Positions 25,390 through 28,439 of a DNA stretch of 28,439 nt are shown in pieces. How positions within the stretch are numbered: position 1 is the stretch's first letter; every line of letters starts with the position of its first letter. Made by a program: the position numbers and the translations under genes. Under the pieces are notes generated by a model. It saw nothing but the letters and a program-made list of their open reading frames with translations. It was not told where the DNA came from and made no database searches. Source of the stretch: an uncultured Prevotella sp. (lineage in GTDB: Bacteria; Bacteroidota; Bacteroidia; Bacteroidales; Bacteroidaceae); contig UQQN01000022.1 in the NCBI GenBank assembly GCA_900543155.1, forward strand, positions 1-28,439, written 5' to 3'.

Positions 25390-26613
25390 TTATCGTTTGG
25401 CAGTAAGTTCTACAATCTTTACGACTAACTCTGAAGCCTTCTCTAATGAGGGGATTGGCAAAAACTCGTGGGGACCATGGAAGTTTAAGCCACCTGCAAA
25501 GATGTTGGGACAGGGCAATCCCATGAATGAAAGTTGGGCGCCATCGGTACCACCACGAATGGCACGTACCTTGGCAGGAATTTGACACTCCTTCATGGCA
25601 TCAAGCACAATGTCTACTACATGAGGCACAGGCTCAATCATTTCGCGCATGTTGTAATACTGATCGTTGATGGTTGCAGTCACTGTGCCTTCGCCATAAC
25701 GCTCATTCATCCATTCGGCAGCCTTTTGTACAAACTGCTTGCGACGTTCAAAGCGTTCGCGGTTGTGGTCGCGGATGATGTAGGAGAGGGTAGCATGCTC
25801 TACGTTGCCCTCAATATTAAGCAAGTGGTAGAAGCCTTCAAACTCTACAGTTTGTTCGGGTGTTTCGGTAACAGGCATTTGTGCAGCAAATTCGGCTGCT
25901 ACACGAGCTGCATTGATCATTTTGTTCTTAGCATAACCCGGATGAACACTTACACCTTTTACTTCGATTTTGGCACTTGCTGCGTTAAAGTTTTCGTATT
26001 CAAGTTCGCCTAATTCGCCACCGTCCATGGTATAGCCCCAAGCACAGCCAAACTTCTCAACATTAAATTTGTGAGCTCCTAAACCAATCTCTTCATCGGG
26101 GTTAAAGCCTACGCGCACACGACCATGTTTAATTTCGGGATGTTCCATGAGGTAAACCATTGCTTGTACGATTTCGGCAATACCAGCCTTGTCGTCGGCA
26201 CCAAGTAAGGTGTGTCCGTCTGTAACAATAAGGTCTTCGCCTACATGGTCGATCAGTTCGGGGAATTTTTTTGGCGAGGTTACCAATCCTGCTTCAGCAT
26301 CGAGCACAATGTCTTTGCCGTCGTAGGCTTTGACAATGCGTGGGTGGATGTTGGCACCTGAGCAGTCAGGACTTGTGTCCATGTGTGCAATAAAGCCAAT
26401 GGTGGGCACTTCTTTGTCGGTATTTGCAGGGAGTGTGGCATATACATAGCCATTCTCGTCCATTTCAACCTCGGTCATGCCAATTTCCTTAAGCTCATCG
26501 CGTAAGTATTCTGCTAACTTAAATTGTTTGTCGGTACTGGGTGTGGTGTTTGAGTCTTCGGCGCTTTGTGTGTCGAAGCTAACGTATTTCAAAAAACGTT
26601 CAACAATAGTCAT
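25390..26613 (-). CDS. pepT: Peptidase T (tripeptide aminopeptidase, M20B)
   Basis: The protein has 407 residues, the usual length for PepT, and no signal peptide. It frees the N-terminal residue from tripeptides in the cytoplasm using two metal ions. The metal and catalytic residues are all present: H77 and D79 in FIAHMDTSPD, D140 in LLGADDKAG, E174-E175 in FNPDEEIGLG, D197 in YTMDGGELGE and H382 in GPHEFLP. The dimerisation-domain motif VSVHPGYAKNKMINAA (about 221-236) and RGGTDGAQLSFMGLPCPN (about 353-370) are also typical. It lies downstream of trkA on the same strand but behind a terminator, so it probably has its own promoter in the short gap, though none was clear. Peptide use fits the amino-acid-fermenting life of Bacteroidales. 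Confidence 0.96.
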   Translation of the reverse strand: MTIVERFLKYVSFDTQSAEDSNTTPSTDKQFKLAEYLRDELKEIGMTEVEMDENGYVYATLPANTDKEVPTIGFIAHMDTSPDCSGANIHPRIVKAYDGKDIVLDAEAGLVTSPKKFPELIDHVGEDLIVTDGHTLLGADDKAGIAEIVQAMVYLMEHPEIKHGRVRVGFNPDEEIGLGAHKFNVEKFGCAWGYTMDGGELGELEYENFNAASAKIEVKGVSVHPGYAKNKMINAARVAAEFAAQMPVTETPEQTVEFEGFYHLLNIEGNVEHATLSYIIRDHNRERFERRKQFVQKAAEWMNERYGEGTVTATINDQYYNMREMIEPVPHVVDIVLDAMKECQIPAKVRAIRGGTDGAQLSFMGLPCPNIFAGGLNFHGPHEFLPIPSLEKASELVVKIVELTAKR

Positions 26614-26647
26614 GATTAAGTATGATGTTTTTAAATATATTCAAATG

Positions 26648-26674
26648 AAAAAGTCCCCCTCCAAGAGAGGAGGC
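26648..26674 (-). terminator. Rho-independent terminator of trkA
   Basis: Read on the - strand, CCTCC pairs with GGAGG (2669-26673 and 26658-26662 region) around a 6-nt loop, followed after a few bases by TTTTT (complement of A run at 26648-26652). It lies 22 bp after the trkA stop and separates it from pepT. Confidence 0.6.
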
Positions 26675-26695
26675 AAGTTCTTTTCCAAGAAAATG

Positions 26696-28039
26696 TTACT
26701 TAAAGAATTTCTCTAATTTTTTAATTCCACCATTAAGACAGAAGGCTACCACGGTGTCGCCAGGGCGAATGAGTGTGGTACCATTAATGAGTTCGCCATG
26801 TCCATCGCGCACTAAACCACCAAGGGTGACACATGTAGGCAAGTCAAGATCTTTCACAGGCTTGCGAATAATGCGTGCTTCGGGCGATACACTAAACTCT
26901 GCTACATCTGCATTGGCTACGGTTAAACTCTTTACCGAGGTGATGTCTGCTTTAAGCATCATCTGGTAAATGTGGCTTGCAGCAAATGTTTTTTTGTTGA
27001 TAATGGTGCCAATGTCGAGACTTTCAGCCATACTGATGTAGTCAGTATTTTCGACCATAGCCACAGTTTTGCGCACACCTAAGCGTTTGGCAGCCAAACA
27101 AGCCAAGATGTTTGTTTCAGAATTTTCGGTCAAAGCACAGAAAGCTTGTGTTTTGCGAATGCCTTCTTCTTCGAGCAAAGAAAGGTCGCGTCCGTCACCA
27201 CGAATTACCATAGAACGTGGATTGGTTACTACCTCGTTAAGTTTTTCGGCGCGGCGTACGTCGGCTTCAATAATCTTGGCGTGCATGTAATCGGGCATGG
27301 CATCTACCAGGTGTACAGCCGTGCTACCACCGCCCATGATAATTACGTTTGATACGTCGGGATATTCCTCTTTACCTGCAAGGTCGCGAATGTAGTTGAC
27401 ATACTTTGGGGTAGTCATGAAATATACAACGTCGAGTGCGCGTAGGCAGTCACCACCATGTGGGATAACTGTTTCGTCGCCACGCTTAATGGCAACAATA
27501 TGATAGGGCGAGTCTGTGCCACAAAGATCTTTTAAGGGTTTGTCAAGAATTTGTGCATTTTGGCGCACCTTTACACCAATCAAAATTAAAGCACCATCTT
27601 GCACCTCCCACCATTGGCGAATCCAGCTGCGCTTGATGTTATGCAGAATTTCTTTGCCTGCCAACATTTCGGGGTAGATGATAGAGTCAATGCCCACGGT
27701 TTTAAAGAAATCGCGGTGTTGTGGCAAGGTGTATTCATAGTTGTCAACACGTGCCACTGTTTTTTTTGCTCCGAGCTTTGAGGCAAGCATACAGGCTGTC
27801 ATATTGTGTGCCTCGTCGGGTGTTACGCCAATAAAAAGGTCTGCCTTTCCTACTTCTGCTTGATTGAGCGCTGAGATAGACGAAGGCGCAAGGGGTAAAG
27901 CCAAAATGTCGAAGTTTGAAGAAATATCTTCTAATTTCTCGGGCGATTCGTCCATGAGTGTGATGTCGTGGTTTTCGCGCGAGAGGAGTTTTGCCAAATG
28001 GGTACCCACGGCTCCGGCTCCTGCAATAATAATCTTCAT
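26696..28039 (-). CDS. trkA: Trk potassium-uptake regulatory NAD-binding subunit TrkA
   Basis: The protein has 447 residues made of two RCK units, the full TrkA length. The first Rossmann fold has GAGAVGTHLA (7-16) and an acidic residue at the end of strand 2 (D30). The second has MGGGSTAVHLV (235-245). Each is followed by a TrkA-C domain (for example VKVRQNAQILDKPLKDL at about 156-172, and the last 80 residues). TrkA sits on the cytoplasmic face of the TrkH channel and gates potassium uptake in response to nucleotides. trkH often neighbours trkA, but here a terminator and pepT lie downstream and repeat DNA lies upstream, so trkH must be elsewhere. Confidence 0.94.
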   Translation of the reverse strand: MKIIIAGAGAVGTHLAKLLSRENHDITLMDESPEKLEDISSNFDILALPLAPSSISALNQAEVGKADLFIGVTPDEAHNMTACMLASKLGAKKTVARVDNYEYTLPQHRDFFKTVGIDSIIYPEMLAGKEILHNIKRSWIRQWWEVQDGALILIGVKVRQNAQILDKPLKDLCGTDSPYHIVAIKRGDETVIPHGGDCLRALDVVYFMTTPKYVNYIRDLAGKEEYPDVSNVIIMGGGSTAVHLVDAMPDYMHAKIIEADVRRAEKLNEVVTNPRSMVIRGDGRDLSLLEEEGIRKTQAFCALTENSETNILACLAAKRLGVRKTVAMVENTDYISMAESLDIGTIINKKTFAASHIYQMMLKADITSVKSLTVANADVAEFSVSPEARIIRKPVKDLDLPTCVTLGGLVRDGHGELINGTTLIRPGDTVVAFCLNGGIKKLEKFFK

Positions 28040-28298
28040 GTGATAGTGGTTCTATGTTATCGTGTGGCTGTGCAAAACTTATGGGGGGCTTTTCTTTTAA
28101 GAGAATCATATTTATCCGTAAAGAAAACGCCCTGCCGAAACAAGCAAATGCTTGCAGCCACACGCAAAATTGGGCTTTTTTTTTGATTTATGCAAGTGCT
28201 TTCCCTAATAAGTAGGTATTCAAAATTATTTTATAAAATAAATGCAGGAAAGTCTTAGTTTAATATTGCCTTGTTGCATTCTTTTATCTTTATAGGTT
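28040..28298. other. Gap upstream of trkA
   Basis: No gene is supported here. A GCAAGCATTTGCTTG palindromic word lies near 28141-28155, followed by a T9 run at about 28176-28184. A TAnnTTTG-like octamer on the - strand at 28221-28228 lacks a good -33 partner. The trkA promoter should lie in this gap but was not fixed. Confidence 0.4.
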
Positions 28299-28439
28299 GG
28301 GTGTTCAAAATCCATGATTTTTTTCGGCATGGTTTTGAAAAAAATAATATTGTAAATAGTTGATATTCAACAATAACAAACGCAGGAAACGCCTCAATTC
28401 GTGTATTATTTTAATGGGTTACCCCGTTAGGGGTGAGAT
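28299..28439. repeat. Full copy of the dispersed repeat (terminal module, core, terminal module)
   Basis: The copy starts with GGGTGTTCAAAATCCATG and CGGCATGGTTTTG, continues with the core (TAAATAGTTGATATTCAA, CAAACGCAGGAAACGCCTCA) and ends GGGTTACCCCGTTAGGGGTG. It agrees almost base for base with 24558-24673 over about 115 bp. The element may run past the window edge. Confidence 0.85.

Noticed and set aside
28221..28228. trkA promoter (TAATTTTG on the - strand)
   Set aside because: The -7 octamer fits, but no TTTG-like -33 element lies at the right distance.

Overview
The window looks like chromosomal DNA of a Bacteroidales bacterium, most likely Prevotellaceae or a close relative; species cannot be told from the sequence. 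The reasons are two good Bacteroidetes-type promoters (TTTTG, 19-20 nt spacer, TAnnTTTG), A-rich translation starts without Shine-Dalgarno sites, Mfa/FimA-type fimbrial lipoproteins, DUF3575 and DUF3868 proteins, and C-terminal domains of the type IX secretion (T9SS) kind.

Region 1 (about 238-18325, + strand) is a large Mfa-type fimbrial locus. A G8 tract, a promoter (287-319) and an unusually long leader precede DUF3575 and DUF3868/OmpA-like outer-membrane proteins. Two paralogous Mfa1-type fimbrillin lipoproteins follow, separated by a perfect 14-bp hairpin. Next come an Mfa2/FimB-type anchor and a minor fimbrillin. A 487-bp gap with a 257-bp nested palindrome then splits the locus. After it lie a lipoprotein and an overlapping 2082-residue secreted protein with a T9SS-like C-terminus, the best candidate for a tip adhesin. 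A UUCG-loop terminator closes the locus. The likely division of labour is two shaft subunits, an anchor, accessory or tip lipoproteins, and one giant protein delivered by a different secretion route.

Region 2 (18326-19092) has no gene. It is built from pieces of a dispersed modular repeat family, including a 43-bp-arm inverted repeat and a MITE-like element with 32-bp inverted ends.

Region 3 (19093-23436, + strand) is a five-gene cassette behind one clear promoter: VTC-type polyphosphate polymerase, DUF4956 membrane protein, DUF2490-like outer-membrane barrel, a small secreted protein with a T9SS-like tail, and a Cthe_2159-type carbohydrate-binding beta-helix protein. This is the best candidate for a poorly described system. 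A membrane acyltransferase-3 gene follows.

Region 4 (24517-25389) has no gene. It holds a second mosaic of the same repeat modules, an 11-bp minisatellite followed by inverted copies, and a long stem-loop.

Region 5 (25390-28039, - strand) holds housekeeping genes: trkA (potassium uptake regulator), a terminator, then pepT (tripeptidase). The window ends in another copy of the repeat family; the start of the window also carries a fragment of it.
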